Source: Bombardia bombarda (taxonomy: Eukaryota; Ascomycota; Sordariomycetes; Sordariales; Lasiosphaeriaceae). From it: a stretch of DNA of 64,000 nucleotides. Of this stretch, positions 46,058-57,538 are shown piece after piece (within the stretch, counting starts at the first letter, position 1; every line of letters begins with the position of its first letter). The stretch spans positions 7,006,001-7,070,000 of the forward strand of contig JAULSR010000002.1 in assembly GCA_030512295.1 (NCBI GenBank). The letters are read 5' to 3'. The notes under the pieces were generated by a model. The model was not told the origin of the DNA. It saw only the letters and a list, made by a program, of their open reading frames with translations, and made no database searches. Both the position numbers and the translations under genes were made by a program.

Positions 46058-46804
46058 ATGCGTTCTCTATTTCTTACGATAGCCACGTGCGTCCTGCTCG
46101 CCAGCAGGGGTGCTGCGGTCCCTTCGTTGGATGTTGAGAAGCGACAAACCACATCCAAATACTGCAGTCCTGATTCCAACATATGCTACCTCGAAATCGC
46201 AACGAGGGGCACCAACCCCGTCTATCGCATCGCCATCCCAGATGGGTCAGCCGCGCCCTTTGACACACTACTCCAGATCATTTCCCCCGTGTCTCTTGGC
46301 TGGGCTGGTTTCGCATGGGGCGGTGGCATGACGCTGAACCCACTGACGGTGGCGTGGCCAAATGGAAACAAGGCCGTGGTCTCTTCGAGATGGGCAAGGT
46401 GAGTTGGGTATTTTCATCAAGAGTTCCCAGAAGTGAGTGAATAACATGGGATGAGGACGCTGACAGCCAATCTCAACTTGGTTGGAAAAAGTGGACACAC
46501 AGCTCCGACGACATACTCCCAAGCAACATACAAGACGCTGAGCTCGTCCAAGAACGCAACTCACTGGACAATTGAGGTGGTCTGCTCGGGCTGTTCCAAG
46601 TGGAGTGGGGGTCAGCTCAGCACGAGCGGGCTGAACACGTTTGCCTTCGCCGTGAGCAAGACACCCGTCTCGCAGCCCGCGAGCAGCTCGAGCGCCATCA
46701 ATTATCATAGCAATTTCGGCATGCTTCCAGCTACCGATCTGAGTGCGGCCAAGGTCCCGCTGAGCGTCTTTCAGCAGTACGTCAAGAGCGCAGGGTCCGC
46801 CTAG
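46058..46804 (+). CDS. secreted AA8-like cytochrome-domain protein (CDH cytochrome type)
   Basis: Two exons, 46058-46398 and 46456-46804, giving 229 residues. A signal peptide is clear (MRSLFLTIATCVLLASRGAAV), followed by a KR site. The mature part matches the cytochrome b domain of cellobiose dehydrogenase (AA8, DOMON-like fold): YCSPDSNICY, GWAGFAWGGGMTLNPL with the expected methionine haem ligand near 91, WPNG, VVSSRWA, and NATHWTIEVVC with the expected histidine ligand. Such domains pass electrons to lytic polysaccharide monooxygenases or reduce metals outside the cell. No dehydrogenase domain, CBM or GPI signal follows, so this is a stand-alone cytochrome. The acceptor after GATGAG at 46455 was chosen because it keeps phase; a nearby CAG gives the wrong frame. 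Confidence 0.82.
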
Positions 46805-47361
46805 GTAATCAAGAGGCGTATACAGGATAATAGAGCATCGCACCCAGGATCAAGTGCTCAGGGGGTTGAGGAACAATGATGTGCAGGCTTATTCTCTGGT
46901 TATACCAGGTTACCGATGGTAAACTCCCATGATCAATATCTGAAATGGTATTTTTAGTGTGTGTCTAAAAATACCGTGCACACTCCCTTCAGCATACGGT
47001 GTTTAGACTAAATTGCATCTTACGTACCAGTCAAGCCACGGCAAAAATACCCGGCTACAGCACGTGCGTGGGACCCAATTAGGCTTAAGCACGGTGGGTT
47101 TATGAGTTAGCGGTGTGGATGTGGCTCGTGCTCGGCTGTTTGCCCCGTGCGAAGTACACAGCAGGCGACTGGGTACGTGGTGCGAAGTACATACAGGGTA
47201 AAACCCGATTCATCGCACAACCCGATATTCCCGAGGGTCCCCTTCTACCTTCTGGCGTCACTTGCTACTTCGACTTACCAATTACTTGCAGCCAAATGCA
47301 ATCGAGAGAACATCACCACCCCTTTCCCAGCGAAAGGGAACGGAGAAAAAGAGCGCACACG
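46805..47361. other. intergenic region, no gene recognised
   Basis: 3' UTR and promoter DNA. An imperfect inverted pair, TTTTTAGTGTGTGTCTAAAA near 46951, could form a short hairpin. Confidence 0.45.
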
Positions 47362-48942
47362 ATGGCAGATACGGTCAGCATCCTCGACAGGGTGCCGGCC
47401 GAGATCATCATGCAAGTCGTCGAGTTTGCAGCATGTTCCCCCTACAACGGTGGAGTCCTTGGCGAACTGGCCTCGAGTGCGCCAACGTTCAATCCTTGGG
47501 CCAGGCGAGGCGCACTGTATGGGCATGATGGGTTTGGCCCCTACGATAAATCACGCATTCTGTCCCTGATGCTTGTGTGCACCACCTTCTACAAGGTTGC
47601 GCTCCCTTTGTTCTATGAGTTTGTCGTGCTTGGCTGCGGATTGGTGCAGTATCGGTGGACAAATCGGCGTTTTGTGCCGGGAATCAGTATGAAACCGTCC
47701 TTGGCTCACCTCTGCAAACATGTGCGCATGCTACCTACATCACCAGGAACGCTATCAGGAGTTGAGCATTACTGTAGCCTAGCTACATCAACCGCCGGAC
47801 TGATGAAAAACATAAAGAGCTTGCGCGTCGACCCAGGCGATTTGGAACCCCAGCACTGCAATACTACAGCTCAGATGTTTGCGCTGCTGCGACTTAATCC
47901 TGGTATTCAGCATTTCGATATGGGCACCCTCAGAGTCCACCAGTTTGACTTGGCCAAGCAATTGCTCCAGTCCATCTTGCTCCTTAAGAATCTCAAGAGC
48001 CTGTCCCTGAAGAGTTTCCGGTCGCCCTGGGATATTGAGGAAAGTTGGAAGCTCAACCCGGTACGTTTCACATTTCTTGTGGATTGTATGGTTACCAAGT
48101 GAGTGTTATAGTTTGACTGACAGCTTTGTATCCAGGACCAATATGGCACAGCATCCTTTACCTCTCTGGACTTAACCGACTTCCGAGACTCCCGACAGAT
48201 GCTCCATACCCTGCTCGCCTGGCCTCGGGGGCTCGAGCAATTCAAGTTCAGCATTCACCTGGCCAAGTCAGGTACAGTCATGTTGGAGTGCCAAATAATC
48301 CCCAATCTGTCTTCCCTTCGGCAGCTGCTCCTCTCCCACCAGAGAACTCTAAAGAGTCTCTCCATCGGACGGTCACAAGCTCCTCATGTCCCGCTTAAAC
48401 CGTTCAGCAACAGTGGCAACAGCAACATGGGTGCGGCGGCACATTGCCTTGACCTCACCGACTTCACCAGTCTGGAATGGCTGGATGTCACTCACGTATA
48501 CCTTGACTACTCTGATGAGACGGACGAAGCCATCGCCTCAGGCCTGTTGGCTCCAAATCTTCGCACGTTTGTCTTGTACATCGGGGTTGGGTACCATATG
48601 GGGTTCAACCCATCCGAATACAACAACTGGTCTTCCATTGACGGGAAATTGGAGAGCTTCTTGATCCGACTCGCTCGTCTCGCTGAACAAAAGAAGACAC
48701 GTCTGCGTCATATTCGGGTTGCTTATGTCCCGACGCTTCACCATGCCCTTTTGACTGGCGAGTCGTCTGCCAGTGATGTCTATCCCTGGATAAGATTGGC
48801 CAGAATCCAGAAGGCCGTGCGTGGATACGGTATAGACTTTACATTCCCTTTCCCTCACAGCACACACGAGTATGCGGAGATGGTTGCGTTGGCTGCAGAG
48901 TATGCATCCAGGGGGATACACCTTCCCGGATTTTCGTGGTGA
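47362..48942 (+). CDS. F-box/LRR-like protein
   Basis: Two exons, 47362-48060 and 48136-48942 (intron GTACGT...CCAG), giving 501 residues. The N-terminus SILDRVPAEIIMQVVEFAA is an F-box-like helix pair, followed by LMLVCTTFYKVALPLFYEFVVL, the usual second half. The rest carries irregular leucine-rich segments (LKNLKSLSLKSF, LTDFTSLEWLDVTHVYL, LLAPNLRTFVLYIGVG). F-box proteins recruit substrates to SCF ubiquitin ligases through Skp1; the target is unknown. The open frame extends upstream to 47113, but that part is non-protein-like. The ATG at 47362 directly precedes the F-box and has an ACGATGG context. Ordinary lineage-expanded fungal type. Confidence 0.82.
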
Positions 48943-49125
48943 GCCAACGATGGATAGGAGATTAGATTGAGATAGGAGATTAGATTGATGTCGATTGGGC
49001 ACGAACATGACTCATTCTATTCAATAGCTATTCCCATATCGCAACCGAAGATGCTCCTCCACAGTGACGGGCTTGTACTTTGGCTTGGCGCCAGGCTCAA
49101 GGCAGGTCGGGATACACTCAATCAC

Positions 49126-50296
49126 CTAGTCGAGCAGACCCTCGTTGAAGAAGGCCACGCTGTATCGGTCCTTTCCACTCACTGGAGACAGCGCTCGGTG
49201 CAGGGTAGATGTGTACTTGTCGTTTGTCCAGCGTTCTTTCTCGGCTTTGTGAGCAAATGGTACTTGGTGTTGTTGCCTGTTAGGGCATGCGGGTACGAGG
49301 TAACAGTGAAACTCACCCATCATATCGCCAATATTCACGACAAAGGCATCTGGGACGGGCTGGATAGCATGCCACGTCTCTGATGGACGGTAAAACACCT
49401 CGAGGCCTCCAACTATTTGCGTTCACCTGTCAGCCCAAAACTAGTTCTAAGTATTAGTAAATACCACCAGATATGAGCTTGGCATACCATCGTCCTGTAG
49501 TAGCAAGGTTAACGCCCCAAAGTCTGTATGTGCCCCAATCCCTCGTGGCTTGGTGTCGGTCGGCCCTCTACCCGTGGTATTCGAAGGCGGGTATCTAAGC
49601 ACCCTGCACATCGTAATAGCTGCATCCAATCATCAGAAGTCATCATCTCAACAAACACAGTCCCTCCCACCCATAGAAAGAATGAACCAGCTACTCACCG
49701 TCCCTCCCATACACAAACCGATCAAAGAACCCCTCCTCCAGCTCCAAACTCAGCGCCACCAGCCGAAACACACTCCTGCTCAGCAGCCTCACCGCCTCAA
49801 AATACTCCATCATCACCGCCTTGAACCCCCCAGGGCACCACCCCTCATCTTCTCCAGGCCACTGATTCGCTCCCTGCCCAAATCGCAGCCCGCCCAGCCC
49901 ATCCTCCCCGGTGCCGACCAGCTCCTGCCCAATCATGAACCCCTCCTTGCGATCGGGCAAGCCCTCTTCGAGAACCTGGTCGCCAACGGCCTCGTAACCG
50001 CGCAGACATGGCGAGTTGTCCCTGTGCAGGGCGGCCTTGGCGGCTTGCGGGAGGGCGAAGAAGGCCTTGAGGGCGCCGAAGAGGCGGTCGCGGAGCGCAG
50101 GGGAGATGCCGTGGCCTGTTATCTGGAAGAAGCCGGGGGAGGTGGCGGCGGCGCGGATGGAGGAGGCGAGGGAGGCGGTTGCGGTGGGGGAGGGGGAAGG
50201 GGAGGGGGAGAGGTAGGCGGCGATGTCGATGATGGGGATGGCGAACAAAGGAAGAGGGGTGGTCTCTGCGGTTGCTGTCTGTCGTATGGGTGGCAT
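49126..50296 (-). CDS. 2-oxoglutarate-Fe(II) oxygenase (isopenicillin N synthase-like)
   Basis: Four exons, minus strand: 49699-50296, 49488-49619, 49317-49412, 49126-49235, giving 311 residues. The N-terminal DIOX_N-type domain reads IPIIDIAAYL, then GFFQITGHGI, REGFMIG-like. The catalytic double-stranded helix has IGAHTDFGALTLLLQDD (HxD iron ligands), LEVFYRPSETWHAI, VVNIGDMM, TSTLHRA (distal His ligand) and RYSVAFF (RxS, 2-oxoglutarate binding). All cofactor residues are thus present. The frame stops at TAG (49126-49128) right after NEGLLD. Directly beyond it, in the same frame, runs VIECIPTCL...KYKPVTVEEHLRLRYG to a stop at 49021-49023, a tail conserved in relatives. So the gene has a recent nonsense change, an optional intron (49126-49182), or both. 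Start: ATG at 50296 in a repeat-rich region. Confidence 0.82.
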
Positions 50297-50501
50297 TTTT
50301 TGAATCCTTTAGTAAGGTTGAATAATAGGTAAGGTTATGTCTGAGAGATGAGCTGATTTGATGTTGGCTCTTGTTGCAGAAAGGAGAGAGCGCGGTGATG
50401 CTCACAGCTGGGTGAGGGGAATGCTCATGCGCTTCCCTTCGCCCACATTTGTGTAATTGGGTAGTGCTACATGTACTGTCCAGCAAGAGTGACCCTGAGT
50501 C

Positions 50502-51014
50502 TCAGTAGATACCGCCGCCCATATCCTTGACAACCAAGTCGATAAACCCTCTGTGGTACAATGCATGATTCTTCTCCATCATGCTGGTAAAAAGAAACAG
50601 CGCCGGCCGGCTGGCGATGAGGGTCACCTCCAACTGTAGGTCCCTTATCTCCCCATCGGTATCGACAACTGTCCATCGCTCCTCCATCGTCATTCCCATA
50701 GGCGCATGCCGTGTGAGCGACACCCCATCGTCGCGGTCGGAGAAGTCAATATTGACGCTCACCGTGGTGTCCCACAGCCCCAAAGGCAGGAATGAAACCG
50801 CATCGGTGACTTCGTAGGTGTAGATTGTGTTATCATTCTGGGTATTGTCCGTTTGGGGAATTTCTTGTGCAGTGAGCCTGCGGTGTCGGATGGCTACTGG
50901 GCTGAGCTCGATGATGTTTTTGTGATGGTGCAGGAGTGCGACAGCTCTTTGAGGTGATGCCGACGGCGGAAGAGGTTGGCGAAAAAAGTACTGATATGTA
51001 GATGGCCGAAACAT
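50502..51014 (-). CDS. DUF7053-family protein
   Basis: Single exon; 170 residues from the ATG at 51014 (MFRPSTYQYFFRQPLPP). It resembles the fungal DUF7053 family, small START/SRPBCC-like proteins of unknown role: a polar strand with QRAVALLHHHKNIIELSP, YEVTDAVSFLPLGLWDTTVSVNIDF, HAPMGMTMEERWTV and a final helix ALFLFTSMMEKNHALYHRGFIDLVV. No signal peptide or membrane segment from this start. The frame is open 38 codons upstream to 51128, but those residues look unlike the family. A lipid- or small-molecule-binding cavity is expected for the fold, by inference. Confidence 0.75.
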   Translation of the reverse strand: MFRPSTYQYFFRQPLPPSASPQRAVALLHHHKNIIELSPVAIRHRRLTAQEIPQTDNTQNDNTIYTYEVTDAVSFLPLGLWDTTVSVNIDFSDRDDGVSLTRHAPMGMTMEERWTVVDTDGEIRDLQLEVTLIASRPALFLFTSMMEKNHALYHRGFIDLVVKDMGGGIY

Positions 51015-51540
51015 GATAATTCCTAGGATTCTCGTTATCGATTTGTACAAGAGATTATTACCAAGGGGTTTTGGAATGAGGTCGAGGACGATCGAAAACC
51101 AGCAGGAAATAAATACCCCGGGGGCCAAGCCCAGCAGCCAGGCCGGGAAGCCGGACAGTCTTCGGCGACTTTTTCATCAATACGAAGAGGGTCTCAGCAG
51201 ATGCCTGATATGCTCGTTTTGTCATAGCGCGGTGTGCTCCATATGAGCAGTCTGATTACAAAAGTATCTCATCTAGGCTTTTATTTCGTTTACCTGTTTT
51301 ATACGACTGAGTGAAGAAGGGGCGTTGGGTTGCGGACCGGGGTGTGGGTCATTCATTGAGATAGTATTTGTTAGTGCTAGATGTACTGTTAGGCCCATTT
51401 CACGAAGATTTTTAGCTACTCTCCTAACAGTACATAACAGAAATCTCAGCGGAGCAATCGTTGTCCCCCTTTCTCGCTCGTGATGTACCCATGAATGACA
51501 ACATCCAAAGGCAATAAATATACACAAAATAACCATCTCT
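51015..51540. other. intergenic region, no gene recognised
   Basis: Upstream of the DUF7053 gene and downstream of the rhodopsin-domain gene. Nothing supported. Confidence 0.5.
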
Positions 51541-52881
51541 TTAGGCCCTTGCAGGCGCATCACCATCATCAAATTTAATACTGTAGTGCTTCACCATATG
51601 AATGCCAAGTGCCTTGGGCTCGCCTGGTTGACTCTCTAGGTCGGCATGTGAAGTTGACATGCTGCACTGATGTATCGTGCTGCTGGTTTGGGAGAGAATA
51701 TGACGTCTACTGCCGTTGTTTTCCTCGTGCTCCCACTGGAAGCCTGGGGCGGGAGGAGTTGTGGCGTTGGGATACGGATAGGTTGGACTCGGCTTCGGGT
51801 CGCTGCTGTCGTCCGACTCGCCAGACTTCTTCTCAGACCCGTTCGACGAGAAGTGAGCGGGAAACACGTAGGCGAGCGGCAGCCTGCAGACAGGGAGACA
51901 GGCGCAGATTATGGCCATGTTTATCTCGATCATCGTCCATATCGACGAGGCAATATCATCTGTTGAACAAGTTATGATGTTAGAACTGGTTCCAGTGTTG
52001 GGATGATCGACATTGAACAACTCACAAGTGGTATCAGGACTGGTAGATGAGAAGCTGAGTGTTTGCAGGCGGAATATGCTAGTGATTGTCGTGCTACATC
52101 ATTTGTTAGTGATTACCAGTACCGAGACCGACATCGATGGCTTGGGGCACTTACAACAGACCCAGAGCAAACACCGCCATGAGCGCAATCTTCTGACCCT
52201 TGGATAGTTGCGAAGCGTATATGGGGTACATAGGAAGTCCCAGGATGAGGATATCGGTGGCTATTGAGAACCCCGCATTGGCGTACCAGTTGATGGTGAG
52301 GTTGATACATGTTCCCGGGATTGACTTGTCCCACGCTCGAGGAACTGGAGTGCATTGCCACACAGAGAGTCCAAAGGTCGCCACCATGTAGACGATGACA
52401 ACAGCCAGCAGCGCCCAGCATGCTCTCCTAAACCATTTCTGCACAAATATCCGGAGATAGAGCAGAAGGATCGAAGATTTGGTGAGGTTGATGGTGAGCT
52501 TGTAGAATGCCTGAGCAACGTAGTACAGCTACGATTCAAATTGTAAGCAAATGCTAGTCAGTATCGCCATGATTCCCGGCTTGGTTATCTGGTAACGAGA
52601 CACACCTTCAATGTCACGAGCTTGTTTGGTCTTGACAGGTTTGCGATATGCTGCCCGAATCCATACTCGCATGCTGCTAGCATCAAGGCCGCGACTGTTG
52701 AAGCGAAGATCCATGAGGTCAAAATGGTCCAATCATCTCGTCCCAGGCCTGACCAAGATCCCAGTTTGACACGAGCCCATAAGCGAACGGTCAAGAAGAA
52801 AAGAGTAAAGACAAAAAGGACAACGCAGGGCACTTGGATTTGATAGGCCCTATTGTCGCCTGGCAAATTTCCAGAAATCAT
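51541..52881 (-). CDS. rhodopsin-domain (PTH11-like/SAT4) integral membrane protein
   Basis: Four exons, minus strand: 52606-52881, 52155-52528, 52026-52093, 51541-51959, giving 378 residues with consistent phases. Same family as the protein at 1807-3268: helix 1 IQVPCVVLFVFTLFFLTVRLWARVKLG, GRDDWTILTSWIF, CEYGFGQHI (the YGxG motif), TKSSILLLYLRIFVQKW, WQCTPVPRAWD..GTCINL, KIALMAVFALGLL, and IEINMAIICACLP. The tail of about 90 residues is polar, S- and P-rich and presumably cytoplasmic, with possible phosphorylation sites. The core exon is 374 nt and ends in the same phase as that of the other copy, showing shared gene structure. Plasma-membrane receptor-like role is known only for a few relatives. 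The start ATG at 52881 gives the expected short extracellular N-terminus. Confidence 0.85.
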
Positions 52882-54521
52882 GATGGTTGCAGAGTTGATG
52901 CGCGCAGCTCCAGCATTGGTAAAACAGAATTGGAAACCGAGGTGAACAGACGCATGGCCGGGTGCATGAGTGGTGCATCCCATATGAGATACTTATGGCC
53001 CACGACAATCAGGTACTCTCGATTCGCGTGTGTCCAGTCCAGGTGTCTGTGACCAGTCATGCCCCATGGTTTCAAATATGAGATGGCCAGTTCGTGTGGA
53101 AATCACCAATGCCTGTCTCGGACGACAAGTGCCTTGGACTGGCGGCATGGAATACCTGAAGGGCGCGGCATGTCCACCGACTGGTTTCGTGTACCAAAAT
53201 ACCTCTGGAATGCTCCAAGTTTGTTCAGTGCTTTGAGGGAAGGGAGACTGAAACTCCCTCGCGGGCAAACTGCAGAACAACGAGAAGGTGGGCCTCAGCA
53301 ATCCCCATCCAACCTGAACAGGCCGATAAAGGTCAATCCCTGGACACAAACGTTCGTATAATCTCAGCCCACGACCTATGCCTAACAATAGGACGACAGC
53401 TGAAGCGACGGCACATCAAGGGACGTGATCCGACAATGGCGCGTCAGCCATTGACTTGTTGTTCTCGAGCGCCTTGACCCTCGGCGGGATAAGATCTGCG
53501 CTCGTTTGTTCCTAATTGGCGGTCTGGACGAGGGATGTCTTACCGCACCGACCACCATCAGAACTCGCGGGACGGGCTCTAAGCACAGGGAGGCTAGAGG
53601 CACGCCCATTGGGGCGATATGGAAAAAGGGCTTGCATGGTGGCTGCCTCGGAGAGTCCCAGCCGATTGCTTGTCTGGACCTGGTGGTCCGTCTGCAGATA
53701 ACGAACCAGGACGAAGTTATTCGTGATTCTTAATAAAGAAGTCCTATGTTTTCATGTGAGCCCCGCTGTTAGTCGAGCCTAAACCGCTGTGGTGGAATGG
53801 AACCTGTAATATCTGCTAGAAGAGGGGCGTCGTTTCCCTCTTACAATCGAGGCTCGGCTTTCCAGGAGAACTTACACGTCAAAGATACTCTATTATTAGA
53901 GGTGGAGAGTATGCACCATTGTTCAAGAAACGTTCGGACATTTGTTGCTATAGTTTCTTGTTTTTTTCGGAGTGCATTCTTCCCTTGTGGCGCCTTCCTT
54001 TTGGTCACACGACTCCTTCAGCATAACCACAAATTCAGGTAGGAACTAACCATCATCAGGGCTAGTGCCAGCAAATATTGGAGCGCAGATCGGCTCGATG
54101 ATCCCGCAGGTTTCCGGACTTACCACTAGGGAAGCCACGTTCAAAAGATCGATCAACCCAGTCGTCTCTCTTAACGCCTTCAGCACTTTCCTGAGAGCGG
54201 CATTAAGCTTTCTACCTCTCGTCGAGTAAAAAGCCGTCCTGGACCCCCTTGAGTGACAAACAGTCAATAGCGTCATTTTCTAGCGTCCAACCAGTCTTTG
54301 GAACCGTGCAAGACAGCATGGTAGCACAGGACGCAGATGCACCTCTCATCTTCCATGTTCCTTGTCAGTCGGACGGACCGGCATCACGAACAACGGGAAA
54401 GAAGACAGAATCCCTCCCCATTTTGTGCGGGTAAATGCGCAATGCCCTCGTGCAGCGTCTTCGTCCCTTGTCCTCTTCTCCAAGCACCCTTTGCAGCGAT
54501 TTGTTTACCAGCGCAGCAAAG
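52882..54521. other. intergenic region between divergent genes
   Basis: About 1.6 kb of promoter-type DNA. Several overlapping short frames on both strands, none with family resemblance. Confidence 0.5.
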
Positions 54522-55616
54522 ATGAACACCCTTTTGCTTACGGTGGTCTACCGTTTACCATTGTTACTCCTTCTGTTTACATCTCTTTTTCTTTCGCCAC
54601 CAGCAAGTGCCTCGCCAAGTGGCTCCTCGTCACCGACAAACCCCATCGACAATGGCCCCTTCCCTGCCGACCTCAACGGCTCCAACTTCACCTACCCATG
54701 GCCCGTGAAGTTGTACAAGTTCCAGTCGCAAGGGCAGGCGGTTGAGATGGCCTTCATGGACGTGCCGCCGCGTAGTAGCCCCGGCAGCAACAAGAACAAG
54801 CTGCACAAGACCGCCATCCTCTTGCACGGCAAGAATTTCTGCGCAGCCACTTGGCGATCGACAGCGGACAAGCTCAGCGCGGCGGGGTATCGCGTCATCA
54901 TGCCGGACCAGATTGGCTTCTGCAAGTCGTCCAAGCCCGGCCACAACTACCAGTACAGCCTGCAGCAGTTTGCCCTCAACACTCGCGGGCTGCTGGACGC
55001 GCTGTCGATCGGTGGCAACGTGACGGTGGTGGGCCACTCAATGGGCGGGATGCTCACGGCGCGGTACGGCCTGATGTACCCGTCGACCATCGAAAGCGCG
55101 GTCATGGTCAATCCGCTCGGATTGGAGGACTGGAAGGCGCTCGGGGTACCGTACCAGAGCATTGATGCGAGCTTCGCGACCGAGCGTGCCAGCAACTACA
55201 CATCTATTCGTGGCTACGAGCAGGCGACGTACTACGTTGGCACATGGGACCCGGCGTACGATGTTTGGGTCAATATGCTTGTCAACATCTACAATGGCAG
55301 TCGGGCCGTACCGTTTGCTGCTGGCCAGGCTCGCGTTACGGACATGGTCCTGACCCAGCCGGTGGTGTACGAATTCGGTTTGCTGAAGCCGCGCACCCTG
55401 CTCATGATTGGCGACAAGGACAACACTGCCATTGGAAAGCAGTGGTCACCGCCAGATGTCCAGGCCAAGCTCGGTCATTACGAGGTACTCGGGAAGAGGG
55501 CTGCATCTGCAATTCCCAACTGCACGTTGATCGAGTTTCCCGACCTTGGCCACGCGCCACAGATACAGGACCCAGCGAGGTTCAATGCAGCCTTGTTGGG
55601 GTGGTTGAAGATATGA
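54522..55616 (+). CDS. secreted alpha/beta hydrolase
   Basis: Single exon, 364 residues. A signal peptide is evident (MNTLLLTVVYRLPLLLLLF to ASAS). The alpha/beta hydrolase fold shows HGKNF (oxyanion strand), GYRVIMPDQIGFCKSS, VTVVGHSMGGML (nucleophile Ser near 173 in GHSMG), TLLMIGDKDNTA (acid Asp near 300) and FPDLGHAPQIQDP (His near 342). All three triad positions are present, so it should be an active hydrolase, of esterase, lactonase or peptidase type. Several N-glycosylation sequons (NGSNFT, NGSR) support secretion. The frame is open 29 codons upstream to 54435, but starting at 54522 (AAGATGAAC) places the signal peptide at the N-terminus. Substrate unknown. Confidence 0.9.
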   Translation: MNTLLLTVVYRLPLLLLLFTSLFLSPPASASPSGSSSPTNPIDNGPFPADLNGSNFTYPWPVKLYKFQSQGQAVEMAFMDVPPRSSPGSNKNKLHKTAILLHGKNFCAATWRSTADKLSAAGYRVIMPDQIGFCKSSKPGHNYQYSLQQFALNTRGLLDALSIGGNVTVVGHSMGGMLTARYGLMYPSTIESAVMVNPLGLEDWKALGVPYQSIDASFATERASNYTSIRGYEQATYYVGTWDPAYDVWVNMLVNIYNGSRAVPFAAGQARVTDMVLTQPVVYEFGLLKPRTLLMIGDKDNTAIGKQWSPPDVQAKLGHYEVLGKRAASAIPNCTLIEFPDLGHAPQIQDPARFNAALLGWLKI

Positions 55617-56157
55617 CGTGGGGTGAACGATGCGCCATCTAGAGGCCCGGGGTACATTCGCAGTCGGTGGGGTTCCATAATGCGCGGAGGATATCCTGTG
55701 AAACGTCATGTACATTAAGCCATCACCTAATGGAGTGTAAATACCCCGTCGTCATTCCAGACCGTACTCCTTTCCAATACCTCTGCAGAACAAGTTGCGC
55801 GTCGACCTTAGGTAGCGAAAAGGTCTGGAAGGGGAAGGTCAAGAAGGCCTTACCTGCCGTGCTCTTCGCTCGCAAACGACTCCGTGCTGTCCCAAAGGAA
55901 CCAAGAAAGTGGGTGCAATGGTTTCGAAGAACCGGTAGTGAATTGACCTTTATATCATGCATATGGTATGACTCCCGAGCACGCCGTAAAAGTCGAAATG
56001 CAAAGCCTGCCAATCCAGCCAAGCCTTTTTTGGTTGGCTGTTCATCCCTATCTTCCCCAGACGTGGAAGATTACATCTTGTTTGTCAACAAGATTATGGG
56101 TTATCCTCGAAATCCCCGCGCCCAAATGACTCCTTCTTCCTTGCCCAAATAGCCCTC
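55617..56157. other. convergent 3' intergenic region
   Basis: Between the hydrolase and uL14 stop codons. An open frame across it (55667-56152, +) has no family match and probably reflects base composition. Confidence 0.5.
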
Positions 56158-57130
56158 TTACATGACGACACCAGAGTTGCTGGCAATACGGGGCCAGAGC
56201 TCGGCGGCCTCCTTGCCGACGGGGCCAGTGATGGCAGAGCCCTTCATCTCACCCTTGGGGTTGACGATCTGCTCAAGAAAATTGGTCAGCATTTGTCCAA
56301 GCGAGACATGGCAACCAAGAGCAAGAGTTTCTGTATCCGTGCAAGAGAACAGAACCCGCGACCACGTGCCACATCGAGTAAGAGTTTCCATCACTTACAA
56401 CACCGGCGTTGTCCTCGAAGTAGAGGAAGACACCGTCGAAACGCTTCCAGGGCTTGGACTGGCGAACGATAACGGCGGGGTGGACCTTCTTCCGGAGTTC
56501 GGGCTTTCCCTTCTTGACTGTGGCCATCACCATGTCGCCGACACCGCCAGCGGGAAGTCTGTTAAGACGGGCACCGATACCCTTGACGGAGATGATGTAG
56601 AGGTTACGCGCGCCGGAGTTGTCCGCGCAGTTCATGATGGCACCACTGTGTCGCCCGAGTTAGCCTTTGTTGTCTCCAACCTCGCAGACCTGTGTCTCGT
56701 GATAGTCGTCGCAGATATTCGATCGTCGGAGGGTGTGCGCGCTCGGAATCGGGATTGTAACTCGGTAGGATTGAACATACACTGGGAGACCCAGGGTCAT
56801 CTTAAGCTTGCCACCAGGGGCACCACGACTGTAAACGTTTCGTTAGCGAACCCATTGCACAAATGGTGGTTGTCTGTTTGCGACAAGTCCGTCCACCAGC
56901 CGAGTATAAAAGTAGCCCGTCCAGATGCTGGCCGGAACCGCCGGCATTTGGTGTCGATTCGTCCATCTCTTGTTCTCGATTGCTGCACCTCGATGCTCGG
57001 GGCTCTCTGTCCTTTCCTGACATCCCTCCTTCCTCTCCCACCAATGCCGACGGCGAGCAAAAAGCGTCTGGTTCGAAAACAAATCTCTCGGGGCTCAGAA
57101 ACTGGGTGGTACTCACGAGATCTTGGCCAT
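56158..57130 (-). CDS. RPL23: 60S ribosomal protein uL14 (RPL23)
   Basis: Four coding exons, minus strand: 57117-57130 (14 nt), 56781-56828, 56399-56645, 56158-56268, giving 139 residues, the usual length for eukaryotic uL14. The read-out is textbook: MAKIS, GAPGGKLKMTLGLPVGA, MNCADNSGARNLYIISVKG, LNRLPAGGVGDMVMATVKKG, HPAVIVRQ, FDGVFLYFEDNAGV, and IVNPKGEMKGSAITGPVGKE ending in NSGVVM. The protein sits on the large subunit at the intersubunit bridge region and at the site contacted by anti-association factor eIF6. The first two exons are tiny (14 and 48 nt) with clear GTGAGT and GTATGT donors, as is typical for fungal ribosomal-protein genes with introns near the start. Confidence 0.97.
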
Positions 57131-57538
57131 TTCGACGGTCGGGTTGTTAGTAGCGACTTGACGGATTGAGGAGTCGAAATTTCGGGGCGGGAATTCAGCA
57201 GCTAAAATTGAACAGCGACCGCGATATTTTTTTGGTGTGGACCGAAAACCCTACCTGGTCTGTGACTGGTCACGTGCCGATAGTGGTGGGGCAATTTTGC
57301 GTTATGTTTTCACCCACCAGAAACTGGGATTTGCCGACCGCCAAGCAAAGAGAGAGGATTGCCCCACGCATGGAGTAGCCATGTTTGTCCTTCAACACAG
57401 GGGGGCCAGTTGAACAAGGTTTATTCACGTTGATCGCTCACGGCAGAGACAAATGCAATGTGATCAATTTGAATCAAGCGTTGGGTATATGTACTCATAT
57501 AATTATCTTCATCAGCAGAGAAGGGGACATGGAGGTAA
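57131..57538. other. promoter of uL14 and 3' flank of malic enzyme
   Basis: About 0.4 kb. It carries T-rich and A-rich tracts (for example 57226-57232). No gene. Confidence 0.5.

Noticed and set aside
56162..57169. 335-codon open frame on the plus strand
   Set aside because: It runs antisense across all uL14 exons and introns and matches no family.
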